Counted from the stretch's first letter, positions 24,568 to 32,800 are shown. The stretch is 64,000 bases of DNA from CAWIMX01 sp963792785 (GCA_963792785.1 CAWBXO010000001.1:930001-994000), one strand, 5' to 3'. Numbers and translations: made by a program. The notes: generated from the sequence alone by a model not told the origin.

Positions 24568-25827
24568 ATGGATCTTCGCAAGACCCTGGCCGTCTCGCTC
24601 GTCGCCGTCACCGCCTTCTCGGCGGGCCTGCTGCTCACCGGCCGCGTCCGCCTCGACTGGACGCCCGCGGCGGACGCCGCTCCGGATCCCGCCGGCACGC
24701 CCGCGCCCGACACCGTCGCGCCGCCCGTCGTCCGGACCGCCGCCACCGCGCCGGCCGACGGGACCGCCGCGGATCCGCCCCAGGCGCCGCCTATCGCGCT
24801 GCCGCCCGCCGGGGCGCCCGACTTCACCGGCATCGCCGAGCGCGCCGTGAAGAGCGTCGTGAACATCTCGTCGCTGCAGGTCCAGCGCGCGCCGAACTCG
24901 CCGTTCGCCAACGACCCGTTCTTCCACTACTTCTTCGGCGACGATGCGATGGGGACGCGCGACCGGCGATCGCTCAGCCTCGGCTCCGGCGTCGTCATCT
25001 CCCCCGACGGCTACATCGTCACGAACAACCACGTCGTCGGCGACAACGAACAGAAGATCACGATCGCCCTCGGCGGCGGTCGCGAGGTCGAGGGCCTGCT
25101 GGTCGGCACCGACCCGGCCACCGACATCGCGCTCATCAAGATCGACGGCGCCTCCGGCCTGACCGTGATGCCGTGGGGCGATTCGAGCGCCCTCAAGATC
25201 GGGGAGTGGGTGCTGGCGATCGGCAGCCCGTTCCAGTTGAGCCAGACGGTGACGGCCGGCATCGTGAGCGCGGTCGGGCGCAGCAACGTCGGCTTCGCGG
25301 ACTACGAGGACTTCATCCAGACGGACGCGGCGATCAACCCGGGCAATTCGGGCGGCGCGCTCGTGAACCCGCGCGGCGAGCTGGTGGGGATTAACACCGG
25401 CATCTTCAGCGAGAGCGGCGGCTACCAGGGGATTGGCTTCTCCGTGCCGAGCAATCTCGCGAAACGCATCGTGGAGGATCTGAAGCAGTTCGGTGAGGTG
25501 CGGCGCGGCACGATCGACGGCGTCGCGTCGATCCAGGCGCTGACGCCGCAGGAGGCCGAGGAGCTGGGCGCTCCCAGCACGAGCGGGGCCCTGGTGGCGC
25601 GCATGACCTCGCGCGACTCCGAGGCGTACCGCGCCGGGCTGCGGCCGGGCGACGTGATCGTGGGGTACAACGGGACGGCGGTCACCGACCCGTCGCAGTT
25701 CTTCCGGCTGATCGCGGACGCGACCATCGGCTCGACGGCCACGCTGCGCGTGCTGCGCGACGGCCACGAGCGCGACGTCAAGGTGACGATCAGCTCAAGC
25801 GGTCGGCGCGGCGGCCGCGGCGTTTGA
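24568..25827 (+). CDS. DegP/HtrA-like serine protease with one PDZ domain
   Basis: This envelope quality-control protease has 419 residues. An N-terminal signal anchor (LAVSLVAVTAFSAGLLLTG) and a Pro/Ala/Asp-rich linker precede the trypsin-like domain. The catalytic triad is visible: His in VTNNHVVGD, Asp in DPATDIALIKID and Ser in NPGNSGGALVNPRGE. A single PDZ domain (SGALVARMTSRDSEAYRAGLRPGDVI, split here by motif) ends the protein. One PDZ rather than two makes it more DegS-like in layout, but the long linker and soluble form vary between phyla. The end overlaps thrC by 33 bp in convergent orientation. Confidence 0.93.
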   Translation: MDLRKTLAVSLVAVTAFSAGLLLTGRVRLDWTPAADAAPDPAGTPAPDTVAPPVVRTAATAPADGTAADPPQAPPIALPPAGAPDFTGIAERAVKSVVNISSLQVQRAPNSPFANDPFFHYFFGDDAMGTRDRRSLSLGSGVVISPDGYIVTNNHVVGDNEQKITIALGGGREVEGLLVGTDPATDIALIKIDGASGLTVMPWGDSSALKIGEWVLAIGSPFQLSQTVTAGIVSAVGRSNVGFADYEDFIQTDAAINPGNSGGALVNPRGELVGINTGIFSESGGYQGIGFSVPSNLAKRIVEDLKQFGEVRRGTIDGVASIQALTPQEAEELGAPSTSGALVARMTSRDSEAYRAGLRPGDVIVGYNGTAVTDPSQFFRLIADATIGSTATLRVLRDGHERDVKVTISSSGRRGGRGV

Positions 25828-27042
25828 TTCCCACCACCGCTCGAACTCCTTGAACGCGCGGCCGAGCCGCACGGGCGCGTCCACCTTCCCGCTGACCGCT
25901 TCCGTGGTCTTGTAGCCGTTGCCCGTGATGCAGACGACGATCGACTCGTCGCGCGGGATCACGCCGCGGCGGATCAGGTCGATCGCGCCGCCGAGCGTCG
26001 TGCCGCCGGCGGGCTCCGTGAAGATGCCCTCGGTTTCCGCGAGCAGCTGAATCGCCTCGACGATCTGGTCGTCGGGCACGGCCGCGCCCGACCCGCCGGT
26101 CGAGCGCACGGCCTGCACGGCCTGGTAGCCGTCGGCGGGGTTGCCGATCGCGATCGACTTCGCGATCGTGTCGGGCTTCACCGGCTCCGGGTAATCCTGT
26201 CCGGCGTTGATGGCCGTCACGACGGGCGCGCATCCCGCCGCCTGGGCGGCGTGCACCTTCGGCAGGTCGCCGCTCACCAGGTTGATTTCTCTCAGCTCGC
26301 GGAAGCCCTTGAGAATGCGCGGCAGCAGCGTGCCGCCGGCCACCGGCGAGACCACGTGCTGCGGGAAACGCCAGCCGTACTGCTCGGCGATCTCGAAGCC
26401 CATCGTCTTCGCGCCCTCGGCGTAGTACGAGCGCAGGTTGATGTTGGCGAAGCCCCAGCCGTAGCGGTCAGCGACCTGCGAGCACAGGCGGTTGACGTCG
26501 TCGTAGTTGCCGGCGATGGCGAGAATCGTGGGCCGGTAGATCGCGGAGCCCAGGAGCTTGCCGGCTTCGAGGTTGTCGGGAATGAAGACGTAGCACTCGA
26601 GGCCGAGGCGCGCGGCGTGCGACGAGACGCTGTTGGCGAGGTTGCCGGTGGACGCGCACGCGAGCACCTTGAAGCCCAGCTCGACGGCGCGCGTGGCGGC
26701 GATCGACACCACGCGGTCCTTGTAGGACAGCGTGGGATGGTTCACCGAGTCGTCTTTGAGGTACAGCTCGCGGACGCCGAGGCGCTCGGCCAGGCGCGTG
26801 GCGCGGACGAGCGGCGTGAAGCCGGAGTTGAAGCCCGTGAGAGGCTCACCGGCGATCGGCAGCAGCTCGCGGTAGCGCCAGAGGTTCTTGGGCCGCCGTT
26901 CGATTTCCTCTCGGGTGACGTGGATCGCCGCATAGTCGTAGACCGGTTCGAGCGGACCGAGGCACTTGTCGCAGACGTACAGCGCTTCAGCTGGGAACCG
27001 CGCGTGACACAGATGACATTCGAGGCCGAGTAGCGCGCTCAA
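25795..27042 (-). CDS. thrC: Threonine synthase
   Basis: This 415-residue PLP enzyme converts O-phosphohomoserine to threonine. An N-terminal zinc-ribbon-like segment (CHLCH ... CDKC, residues ~9-35) marks the bacterial/archaeal short class. The PLP Lys is in LSYKDRVVSIAATRA, the phosphate-binding loop is ACASTGNLANSVSSHAAR, and SPVAGGTLLPRILKG is also conserved. The gene follows the sulfite reductase on the same strand, but a 300-bp stretch with a hairpin and a repeat array intervenes, so it is probably expressed separately. Confidence 0.94.
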   Translation of the reverse strand: MSALLGLECHLCHARFPAEALYVCDKCLGPLEPVYDYAAIHVTREEIERRPKNLWRYRELLPIAGEPLTGFNSGFTPLVRATRLAERLGVRELYLKDDSVNHPTLSYKDRVVSIAATRAVELGFKVLACASTGNLANSVSSHAARLGLECYVFIPDNLEAGKLLGSAIYRPTILAIAGNYDDVNRLCSQVADRYGWGFANINLRSYYAEGAKTMGFEIAEQYGWRFPQHVVSPVAGGTLLPRILKGFRELREINLVSGDLPKVHAAQAAGCAPVVTAINAGQDYPEPVKPDTIAKSIAIGNPADGYQAVQAVRSTGGSGAAVPDDQIVEAIQLLAETEGIFTEPAGGTTLGGAIDLIRRGVIPRDESIVVCITGNGYKTTEAVSGKVDAPVRLGRAFKEFERWWESNAAAAAPTA

Positions 27043-27092
27043 GGCAGTGTCCAGCGACTATATCAAAGGCCCCCACCAGGGGCAAGGGATCG

Positions 27093-27120
27093 ACATCGAT
27101 ATATTTATATATATCGATGT
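27093..27120. terminator. AT-rich perfect hairpin upstream of thrC
   Basis: The arms ACATCGATATAT (27093-27104) and ATATATCGATGT (27109-27120) are perfectly complementary around TTAT. It is conspicuously AT-rich for this DNA. It lies between the sulfite reductase array and thrC and may be a terminator, an operator or a DNA-opening element. The class is uncertain. Confidence 0.35.
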
Positions 27121-27344
27121 AGTCGCAAGTCACCAGGCACAAGTCGCAAGGCCGAGTCACAAGTCGCAAGTCCGAGTCACAAGTCGCAAGTCGCCCCTCG
27201 GGACTGGCGACTGAAGACTCGGACCTGCGACTCAGACTGTCGACCAGCGACTCGGACTGTCGACCAGCGACTCGGACTGTCGACCTGCGACTCGGACTGT
27301 CGACCTGCGACTCGGACTGTCGACCAGCGACTGGCGACTTGCGA
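27121..27344. repeat. Inverted array of AGTCGCAAGTC / CGACTCGGACTGTCGAC words
   Basis: The left part (27121-27195) repeats AGTCGCAAGTC-type words. The right part (27207-27344) repeats a ~21-bp unit, TGTCGACCAGCGACTCGGAC, about five times, complementary in its core to the left. It abuts the sulfite reductase stop. The core word is shared with the array at 22287-22750. Confidence 0.78.
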
Positions 27345-29174
27345 CTACGCAGAGCACTCCCCGTCCAGGATTTCCGGCTTGAACTCGGCCGTCTCGGCCA
27401 GGTCGATGAAATCGTCGGGCTGGGCGTCGGCCGCCTGCAGTTCCTCGAGGTCCGCGAGCAGGGTCTTCACGCGCTCCACGTCGAGGCGCGCGAAGAACGT
27501 CGTGGCGGACTCCGCTTCAGCGTGCTCGGCCGCGTACAGCCCGATCAGCCGCTCGACGGCGTCGGGCAGCCGCCGCGCGGGGATCTTCGCGGCGAGCCGC
27601 GCGAACGTGGCGCCGGTGTCGTCCACGCCCCCGCCGACCATCACGAAGTACTGCGGCACGGCGCGCGATCCGAGCCGCCGCACGCTCCCCTGGAAGCCGA
27701 TCGTCGCCAGGTGGTGCTGGCCGCAGCCGTTCGGGCAGCCGCTGATCTTGATCCGCGCGCCGTCGGCCGCCTCGACGAGGTCGGGACGCGACCGCAGCCC
27801 CTCCTCGAGCAACCGGCCCAGCCCCCGCGACTGCGTCACCGCGAGCCGGCACGACTCGGCGCCCGGGCAGCTGACGACGTCGGCCACGCTGCCCGCGCCG
27901 GCCAGGCCGAGGCCGGCCGCCGCGAGCCGCGCGTAGAGCTGGTGCACGTCGCCCACCTTCACCCAGCGGAACACGAAGTTCTGCTCCATCGTCACGCGCA
28001 CCTGGCCGTCGCCGTAGGCGCGGGCCAGGTCGGCGATCACGCGGAACTGCTGGCTGGTGATGTCGCCGAGCGGCACCGTCGCCGTGACAATCGAGAAGGC
28101 GAACTGCCGCTGCGGACGCACGTTGGTCGCCCGCCAGCGGGAATAGCCCTCGTCGTCGACGCGCAGCATCGGCAGGGCGGTGGGCGTGATGCCGGGCCCG
28201 CGCACCTCGCCCTGCCGCACGCGCTGGGCGATGTGCGCCACCGAAGGCGCCGCCGGCGGCGCGCCGCCCACGCGGCGCTCCTGGGCCTCCGGCTCGATGT
28301 CGAGCGTCGGCGCCTCGCCCCGGCGGCAGGCCGCGAGCTCCTTGTCGTACTCCTCGCGGAAGCGCGTCCAGCCAATCTCCTTGATCAGGAACTTCATCCT
28401 GTTGCGCTGCTTGTGCTTGTAGTCACCCAGACGGTGAAACACGCGAATCACGGCCTCGGCGACCCGGAACAGATCGGAGGCCGGAAGGAACTCGTGGAGC
28501 ACCGTGCCCGTGCGGCACATGATCGCCGTGCCGCCGCCGGCGGTGACGCGGAAGCCGCGGCCGCCCCTGGGGCCGACCACGGCCCGGAAGCCGAGATCGT
28601 TGATCGCCGTGGCGATGTGATCCTCGGCGCAGCCCTCGAAGGCGATCTTGAACTTCCGCGGGAGCGTGGACGTGAGGCGGTGCCGCAGCAGGAAGCGCGT
28701 GAGCGCCTCGGCGTACGGCGTGACGTCGAACACCTCGTCGGCCGCGACGCCCGCGTACGGGCAGCCGGTGATATTGCGGACCGAGTTGCCGCATGCCTCG
28801 CGCGTCGTCAGGCCGGTGTCGGCGAGGCGGCGCATGCCGAGCTCGGCGTCGTGCAGCTTCACGAAGTGGAACTGGATGTTCTGGCGCGTCGTGATGTGCC
28901 CGAAGCCGCGCGAGTACTCCTCGCCGACGTCGGCGAGCGCGTCGAGCTGGTCGGCCGTGAGCACGCCCTGCGGCACCTTCACGCGCAGCATCTGCGCGTC
29001 GGCGTCCTGACGCTGCCCGTAGGTGCCGCGAACGAGCCGGAACGCGCGCCACTGGTCGGCCGTGATTTCGCCGCGCTCGAACTTCTCGAGGGTCGCGACG
29101 AACTCCTCGATGTCAGCCTCGCTCGCGAACGACAGCCGCGTGCGCCCGTACGTGCTCGAATCGGTGACAGACAT
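27345..29174 (-). CDS. sir: Ferredoxin-type sulfite/nitrite reductase (siroheme, 4Fe-4S)
   Basis: This 609-residue enzyme carries out the six-electron reduction of sulfite (to sulfide) or nitrite (to ammonia) with siroheme coupled to a 4Fe-4S cluster. The N-terminal ferrodoxin-like half has RGFGHITTRQNIQFHFVKL and NSVRNITGCPYAGV. The cluster-binding Cys pairs are VVSCPGAESCRLAV and ISGCPNGCGQHHLATIG. A ~30-residue Glu-rich insertion lies mid-protein (residues ~290-325). It is encoded downstream of two siroheme-synthesis genes and their Cys-rich leader, which favours sulfite as the substrate. A local -10 TACATT (29187-29192) and GAGGA SD suggest an additional internal promoter. Confidence 0.92.
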   Translation of the reverse strand: MSVTDSSTYGRTRLSFASEADIEEFVATLEKFERGEITADQWRAFRLVRGTYGQRQDADAQMLRVKVPQGVLTADQLDALADVGEEYSRGFGHITTRQNIQFHFVKLHDAELGMRRLADTGLTTREACGNSVRNITGCPYAGVAADEVFDVTPYAEALTRFLLRHRLTSTLPRKFKIAFEGCAEDHIATAINDLGFRAVVGPRGGRGFRVTAGGGTAIMCRTGTVLHEFLPASDLFRVAEAVIRVFHRLGDYKHKQRNRMKFLIKEIGWTRFREEYDKELAACRRGEAPTLDIEPEAQERRVGGAPPAAPSVAHIAQRVRQGEVRGPGITPTALPMLRVDDEGYSRWRATNVRPQRQFAFSIVTATVPLGDITSQQFRVIADLARAYGDGQVRVTMEQNFVFRWVKVGDVHQLYARLAAAGLGLAGAGSVADVVSCPGAESCRLAVTQSRGLGRLLEEGLRSRPDLVEAADGARIKISGCPNGCGQHHLATIGFQGSVRRLGSRAVPQYFVMVGGGVDDTGATFARLAAKIPARRLPDAVERLIGLYAAEHAEAESATTFFARLDVERVKTLLADLEELQAADAQPDDFIDLAETAEFKPEILDGECSA

Positions 29175-29189
29175 GGGTCCTCGTTCAAT

Positions 29190-29250
29190 GTAGCCGTTAG
29201 CCGTTAGCCGTTAGCCGTTAGCTGTTAGCCGTTAGCCGTTAGCCGTTAGC
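29190..29250. repeat. Tandem GTTAGCC repeat between cobA and sir
   Basis: Eight or so head-to-tail copies of GTTAGCC (variant GCTGTTAGCC) fill the gap. Unlike the other arrays there is only one arm. The cobA stop codon and last four residues (TANG) are made from the repeat. Confidence 0.78.
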
Positions 29251-30020
29251 TGTCGGCCACGCCGCCCGGACCGGGCGGGTGGCGCCATCACGGCCCCGTC
29301 AGACACGTCCAGGCCCGCCACCGCGCCGATCACGATCGTTGCCGCGCCGCCGCCGTCGATCGCCGCCGCGCCGGCCGCCATGTCGCCGATCGTGCCGCGC
29401 CAGACCTGCTGCGCGTCGCGCGACGCGTCCATGACGATCGCCGCCGGCGTGTCCGGACGCCAGCCGCGCTCGACGAGCGCCGAGGCGATGGCCGCGCGGC
29501 GCGCCATCCCCATCAGCACCACCAGCGTCACGCCGTTGGCCTCGAGCGCGCCGACCGACGCGCCGAACGCGGCCTCGTCGAAGCCGCCCACCACGAGCAG
29601 CGCCTGCGAGACGCCGCGATGCGTCACCGGGATGCCCGCGAGCGCCGGCGCCGCCAGCGCACTGGAGACGCCCGGCACCACCTCGAACGGGATCCCCGCC
29701 GCCTTCAGCGCCAGACCCTCCTCGCCGCCGCGGCCGAAGAGGAACGGATCGCCGCCCTTCAGCCGCACGACCCGCCGGCCCCGCCGCGCGGCCCGGATCA
29801 TCACGGCGTGAATCTCCTCCTGCGTCACCGCATGCCGGCCCGCGCGCTTGCCCACGAAGAAGCACTGCGCCCGCCCCGCCAGCGCCAGCACCCGCGCGTC
29901 CACGAGCGCGTCGTACAGCACCAGATCCGCGCGGCGCAGCCGCGCCGCGGCCTTGCGCGTCAGCAGCTCCGGATCGCCCGGACCTGCGCCGACCAGCGAG
30001 ACCATCACGCTCTTCGTCAC
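29232..30020 (-). CDS. cobA: Uroporphyrinogen-III C-methyltransferase
   Basis: This SAM-dependent enzyme methylates uroporphyrinogen III at C-2 and C-7 to make precorrin-2 for siroheme or cobalamin. Signatures are VSLVGAGPGDPELLTRKAAARL (P-loop-like GxGxGD), DLVLYDALVD, VVRLKGGDPFLFGRGGEE and VVPGVSSALAAPALAGIPVTHRG (split by motif). The start is a GTG at 30020 that overlaps the stop of the upstream dehydrogenase gene (GTGA), so the two are coupled; in many bacteria they are fused as CysG. The extreme C-terminus is repeat-derived. The product is 262 residues. Confidence 0.93.
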   Translation of the reverse strand: MTKSVMVSLVGAGPGDPELLTRKAAARLRRADLVLYDALVDARVLALAGRAQCFFVGKRAGRHAVTQEEIHAVMIRAARRGRRVVRLKGGDPFLFGRGGEEGLALKAAGIPFEVVPGVSSALAAPALAGIPVTHRGVSQALLVVGGFDEAAFGASVGALEANGVTLVVLMGMARRAAIASALVERGWRPDTPAAIVMDASRDAQQVWRGTIGDMAAGAAAIDGGGAATIVIGAVAGLDVSDGAVMAPPARSGRRGRQLTANG

Positions 30021-30601
30021 GACTGTGCCAACCTCGCCTCTCCCGTCGCCTCGTACAGCCGGTTCAACGCCTCGAGCAGCCGCGGCCGGCGCGCGTCCAT
30101 CGGTACGGCGTCGGCGCGCCACGCCGCGCGCTGCCTTGCCGCCTCGGCCATCCACGCGTCCAGATCCTCGGGCAGCAGCGCGTCGATCCCCTCCCGCAGC
30201 AGCCCCGCGATCGCGGGCGCGGCGCCGTCGGTCGAGATCGCCACCGTCACGCCCGCGCGACGAACCACGCCGCCGAGATACGCCGATGCATTCGCCGGGT
30301 CGTCCACCGCGTTCACGAACAGCTGCCGGCCGGCCGCCGCGTCCGCCACCGCGCGGTTCACGGCGGGCGGCGCCGCCGCGACGACCAGCCAGACGCCGTC
30401 GAGATCCGACTCGACGAACGGCCGCCGTTCGACCGGCGCGCCCGATCGCTCGATCGCCTCGGCCACCTCGGGCGCCACGACGCGCACGTCGGCCGGCGCG
30501 GCGCCGGCCGCGATGAGCTGCGCCAGCTTCGCGGCCGCCACGGGCCCCCCGCCCACGACGAGCAGGCGGCGGCCGGCGAGATTCAGGAACACAGGCAGCA
30601 T
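30017..30601 (-). CDS. Precorrin-2 dehydrogenase / sirohydrochlorin ferrochelatase (Met8/CysG-N type)
   Basis: This 194-residue protein oxidises precorrin-2 and may insert iron to yield siroheme. The NAD-binding Rossmann loop is LLVVGGGPVAAAKLAQLI at residues ~13-30. AAPPAVNRAVADAA and FVNAVDDPANASAYLGGVV follow, and the latter matches the catalytic-Asp block of Met8. I chose ATG 30601, at the conserved LPVFLNLAGRR start. That ATG abuts the T-run of an intrinsic terminator and has no SD. Together with the polycysteine leader upstream, this indicates that expression is decided by read-through of the terminator. Confidence 0.92.
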   Translation of the reverse strand: MLPVFLNLAGRRLLVVGGGPVAAAKLAQLIAAGAAPADVRVVAPEVAEAIERSGAPVERRPFVESDLDGVWLVVAAAPPAVNRAVADAAAGRQLFVNAVDDPANASAYLGGVVRRAGVTVAISTDGAAPAIAGLLREGIDALLPEDLDAWMAEAARQRAAWRADAVPMDARRPRLLEALNRLYEATGEARLAQS

Positions 30602-30639
30602 AAAAACAAAAAGCCCGGAAGCTTCTGAAAGCTCCGGGC
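30602..30639 (-). terminator. Intrinsic terminator (attenuator) ending at the siroheme gene start codon
   Basis: Read on the minus strand, the stem GCCCGGA plus GCTT (one bulged base) closes on a 4-nt loop and is followed directly by TTTTTGTTTTT. The next base is the A of the ATG at 30601. A hairpin with a T-run in front of a gene, preceded by a short Cys-rich reading frame, is the hallmark of transcription attenuation. Confidence 0.8.
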
Positions 30640-30666
30640 CTGGAATCCGGCGGTGCGTGTTGTCGT

Positions 30667-30765
30667 CTAGTTCGTTCTGGTCGGCATCGACGCACGTACG
30701 CCTGGCGGCTCGGGGCTCATGTGAGCCACGCAACAACAACAGGCGCAGGTCGACGCTCGATGCAC
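30667..30765 (-). CDS. Polycysteine leader peptide (attenuator ORF) of the siroheme/sulfite reductase operon
   Basis: This short frame is read in the same direction as the downstream siroheme genes. From a GTG at 30765, seven bases after a TACTAT -10 box, it encodes 32 residues containing STCACCCCVAH: five Cys in six codons, three of them TGT, an unusual choice in this GC-rich DNA. An in-frame ATG at 30774 overlaps the -10 box and would add three residues, so a leaderless GTG start is likelier. The frame ends at a TAG 27 bp before the terminator stem. Ribosome stalling at Cys codons when cysteinyl-tRNA is low would alter folding and allow read-through. Polycysteine leaderless attenuators are described in mycobacteria. 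Its presence here is seen directly; the mechanism is inferred. Confidence 0.78.
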   Translation of the reverse strand: MHRASTCACCCCVAHMSPEPPGVRASMPTRTN

Positions 30766-30772
30766 GAACCCC

Positions 30773-30801
30773 ATAGTAGTGGCCGGGGCCTGAGGCGTCA
30801 A
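30773..30801 (-). promoter_or_regulatory. Sigma-70-type promoter of the leader/siroheme operon
   Basis: On the minus strand TTGACG (complement of 30796-30801) is followed after exactly 17 bp by TACTAT (complement of 30773-30778). The -35 box overlaps the stop codon of mpg. Predicted initiation is at the GTG of the leader frame. Confidence 0.7.
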
Positions 30802-31415
30802 GCGCGTGATACGGCGGGGTTTCCGGGCACGTGAGCCCGCCAGGGGCGATCGGTCCCCACGCGGATGCCGATGCGCGGCCCCCAGGCGGCCTCCGGGGCC
30901 CTCCCGCCGCCCCCCTCGATGAACAGCCGGGAGCCGGTCAGATCGACCCGGTTCTCCGCCAGCGTGATCCCCATCGCCATCGTGACGTTGCCAGGCCCGC
31001 GGCAGAGGGCCGCCTCGTCGAGCGCGCGGCCGGCCGGCCGCCGCCCCTTCGCGGCGCGGGCGCGGCGCCGGCGCATGACGGCCACGCCCTCGACCGGCTC
31101 CAGCGCGCGAATCAGCACGCCGGCGGGCGAGCCGTCGATCTCGGTGACGACGTTCATCATGCAGTGGATGCCGTAGTTCAGGTAGACGTAGGCGAACCCG
31201 GGCGGCCCGTAGAGCGGCTGATTGCGGCGCGTCGGGCCCGGCGCCGCGTGGCTCGCCGGGTCGGACTCGCCGATGTAGGCCTCCACCTCGACGATGCGGC
31301 CGCTCGTGCGGACGCCGCGCCGCTCGTGGACGAGGACGGCGCCGAGCAGATCGGCCGCGACGTCGAGCGTGGGTCGCGCGTAGAAGGCCCGCGGCAGCCG
31401 GCCGCGGCGGGTCAT
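30798..31415 (-). CDS. 3-methyladenine DNA glycosylase (AAG/MPG family)
   Basis: This base-excision repair enzyme removes alkylated purines. The 205-residue protein matches the eukaryotic-like AAG family: RAFYARPTLDVAADLLGAVLV, the catalytic-Glu block RIVEVEAYIGESDPASHAAPG, YVYLNYGIHCMMNVVT and the GPGNVTMAMGI element. The ATG overlaps the stop of the upstream HEAT-repeat gene (ATGA at 31412-31415). The run uvrA, HEAT protein and mpg is co-oriented, so two DNA-repair genes flank the HEAT protein. Confidence 0.94.
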   Translation of the reverse strand: MTRRGRLPRAFYARPTLDVAADLLGAVLVHERRGVRTSGRIVEVEAYIGESDPASHAAPGPTRRNQPLYGPPGFAYVYLNYGIHCMMNVVTEIDGSPAGVLIRALEPVEGVAVMRRRRARAAKGRRPAGRALDEAALCRGPGNVTMAMGITLAENRVDLTGSRLFIEGGGGRAPEAAWGPRIGIRVGTDRPWRAHVPGNPAVSRA

Positions 31416-32800
31416 GCGTCGCCGCGCAGCCGCTTCGACGCGCGAATGGCGGCGGCCGCGACGGCCGCGTCGGCGTCGCCGGTGAGCGGCGCCACGGTCT
31501 GGAGGGCGGCCGCGTTGCGCGACTCGCCGAGGGCGTCGGCGACGGCGGCGCGCACGGCGGGATCCGCATGGCGCGTGGCGCCGGCGAGCCGCTCAGGGCG
31601 ATCGGACGCGATTTCCACCAGATAGCCAAAGGCCTGGTCGCGGGTACGTCCGTTTGCCAGCGCGTCGACGAGCGGATCGAGGCTGCCGCCCGAGAGTTTC
31701 GCCGCCGCGAAATCGCCCGCGAGCCGCAGGTCGGCGCCGCGCTCCTTCGCGAGCGCCGCCTCGATGACAGCCTGCGCCGCCGGATCGCCGAGGCGCGCGA
31801 GGCCCTCGATGGCCAGACGCTTGCGCGTGTCGCTGCGCTCGGTGAGCATCGCGTTGAAGACCGGCGCGCTCGCAGGGTACGCGATGCGCGCCAGTGCCGC
31901 CAGGGCGTCGGTGCCGGCATCGCGCCGGCCCCAGTAGGTCACGAGATCGGCGAGCGCCTGCACGCCGCGGTCGTAGCGCATCGCGCCGAGCGCGTCCATG
32001 GCCTGCCGCACAATCGCCGGCTCGGGGTCGTTCAGCTCGGCGACCACCGCGTCGCCGACCGACGGATCGATGGCCGGCTCGGCGCCCAGCCGGCCGTAGA
32101 CGCGGGCGATGACGCGCAGCGCGCCCCACCGCAGCACGGGATCCGTGGATCCAAGCAGCGCGATGAGCGTCGGCCGGGCGGTGCGCCGGAGCTCCAGGCG
32201 CGCCGCGCCGGCCGCCTGTCCACCCAGCGCGCCGAAGGCATACAGCGCCTCGGCGCCGACGCGGCCGTTGTTGTCGGTGGCGGCGCGCAGCAGGGCGGCG
32301 AGCACCTCGGCGGGCACCGGATCGCCGGTGAGCACGGACGGGCCGGCGGTGAAGATCGGCTCGGCCTCGATCACGTCGCGGCGGAGCACGATGATGCCCG
32401 AGCGCTGGTCGGGCCCGGCCTTCTCGACCAGATTGATGTTCAGCTCGGTCCAGATCGCCTCGTACTGCACGTCGTCATAGGGATCGGCCAGGAGCGCGGC
32501 GACCGGGATCGCGGACTGTGGATAGGCCGTCTCCTTGAGCGCCCGCACGGCGCCGAGGCGGGTGCCGTGATCGGGGCTGCGCAGATCGGCGACGGTCGAC
32601 TCGTAGGTGACCTGGGCGTGGAGGGCGGGCGGGCCTGGTAGGTCGGGTAGGGCTGGTAGGCCGGGTAGGTAAAAGACAAATGCCAGCGTGACGATGATCC
32701 GACCAACCAGACCTACCCGACCTACCCGACCCACCCGACCTACCCGACCCACCCGACCTACCCGACCCACCCGACCTTCAGTGTCCAGACGCGTACGCAT
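31412..32800 (-). CDS. Secreted/envelope HEAT-repeat protein with a repeat-derived N-terminus
   Basis: The body (residues ~65-462) is a series of 30-40-residue alpha-helical HEAT/Armadillo-like repeats (DPEPAIVRQAMDALGAMRY, DPAVRAAVADALGESRN). These usually form a protein-binding solenoid. The N-terminus is odd. An ATG at 32800, inside the end of uvrA, is followed by seven Gly-Arg-Val units and then a hydrophobic segment (IIVTLAFVFYLPGLPALPDL) ending in a signal-peptidase-like HAQ. Both the Arg-rich and the Leu/Pro-rich parts are encoded by the two arms of the CCTACCCGAC array. The true start is therefore uncertain. The function is unknown. Confidence 0.75.
   Translation of the reverse strand: MRTRLDTEGRVGRVGRVGRVGRVGRVGRVGLVGRIIVTLAFVFYLPGLPALPDLPGPPALHAQVTYESTVADLRSPDHGTRLGAVRALKETAYPQSAIPVAALLADPYDDVQYEAIWTELNINLVEKAGPDQRSGIIVLRRDVIEAEPIFTAGPSVLTGDPVPAEVLAALLRAATDNNGRVGAEALYAFGALGGQAAGAARLELRRTARPTLIALLGSTDPVLRWGALRVIARVYGRLGAEPAIDPSVGDAVVAELNDPEPAIVRQAMDALGAMRYDRGVQALADLVTYWGRRDAGTDALAALARIAYPASAPVFNAMLTERSDTRKRLAIEGLARLGDPAAQAVIEAALAKERGADLRLAGDFAAAKLSGGSLDPLVDALANGRTRDQAFGYLVEIASDRPERLAGATRHADPAVRAAVADALGESRNAAALQTVAPLTGDADAAVAAAAIRASKRLRGDA
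32633..32777. repeat. Inverted array of CCTACCCGAC words, overlapping a coding start
   Basis: The left arm (32633-32670) has GGTAGGTCGGGTAGG-type words. The right arm (32701-32777) has about eight CCTACCCGAC/CCCACCCGAC copies and ends at the uvrA stop. The array lies at the 3' end of uvrA but is read through by the HEAT-repeat gene. Confidence 0.78.

Noticed and set aside
27207..27344. Possible CRISPR or iteron array (five ~21-bp units)
   Set aside because: No spacers, no replication initiator gene, and the units are complementary to the other arm.
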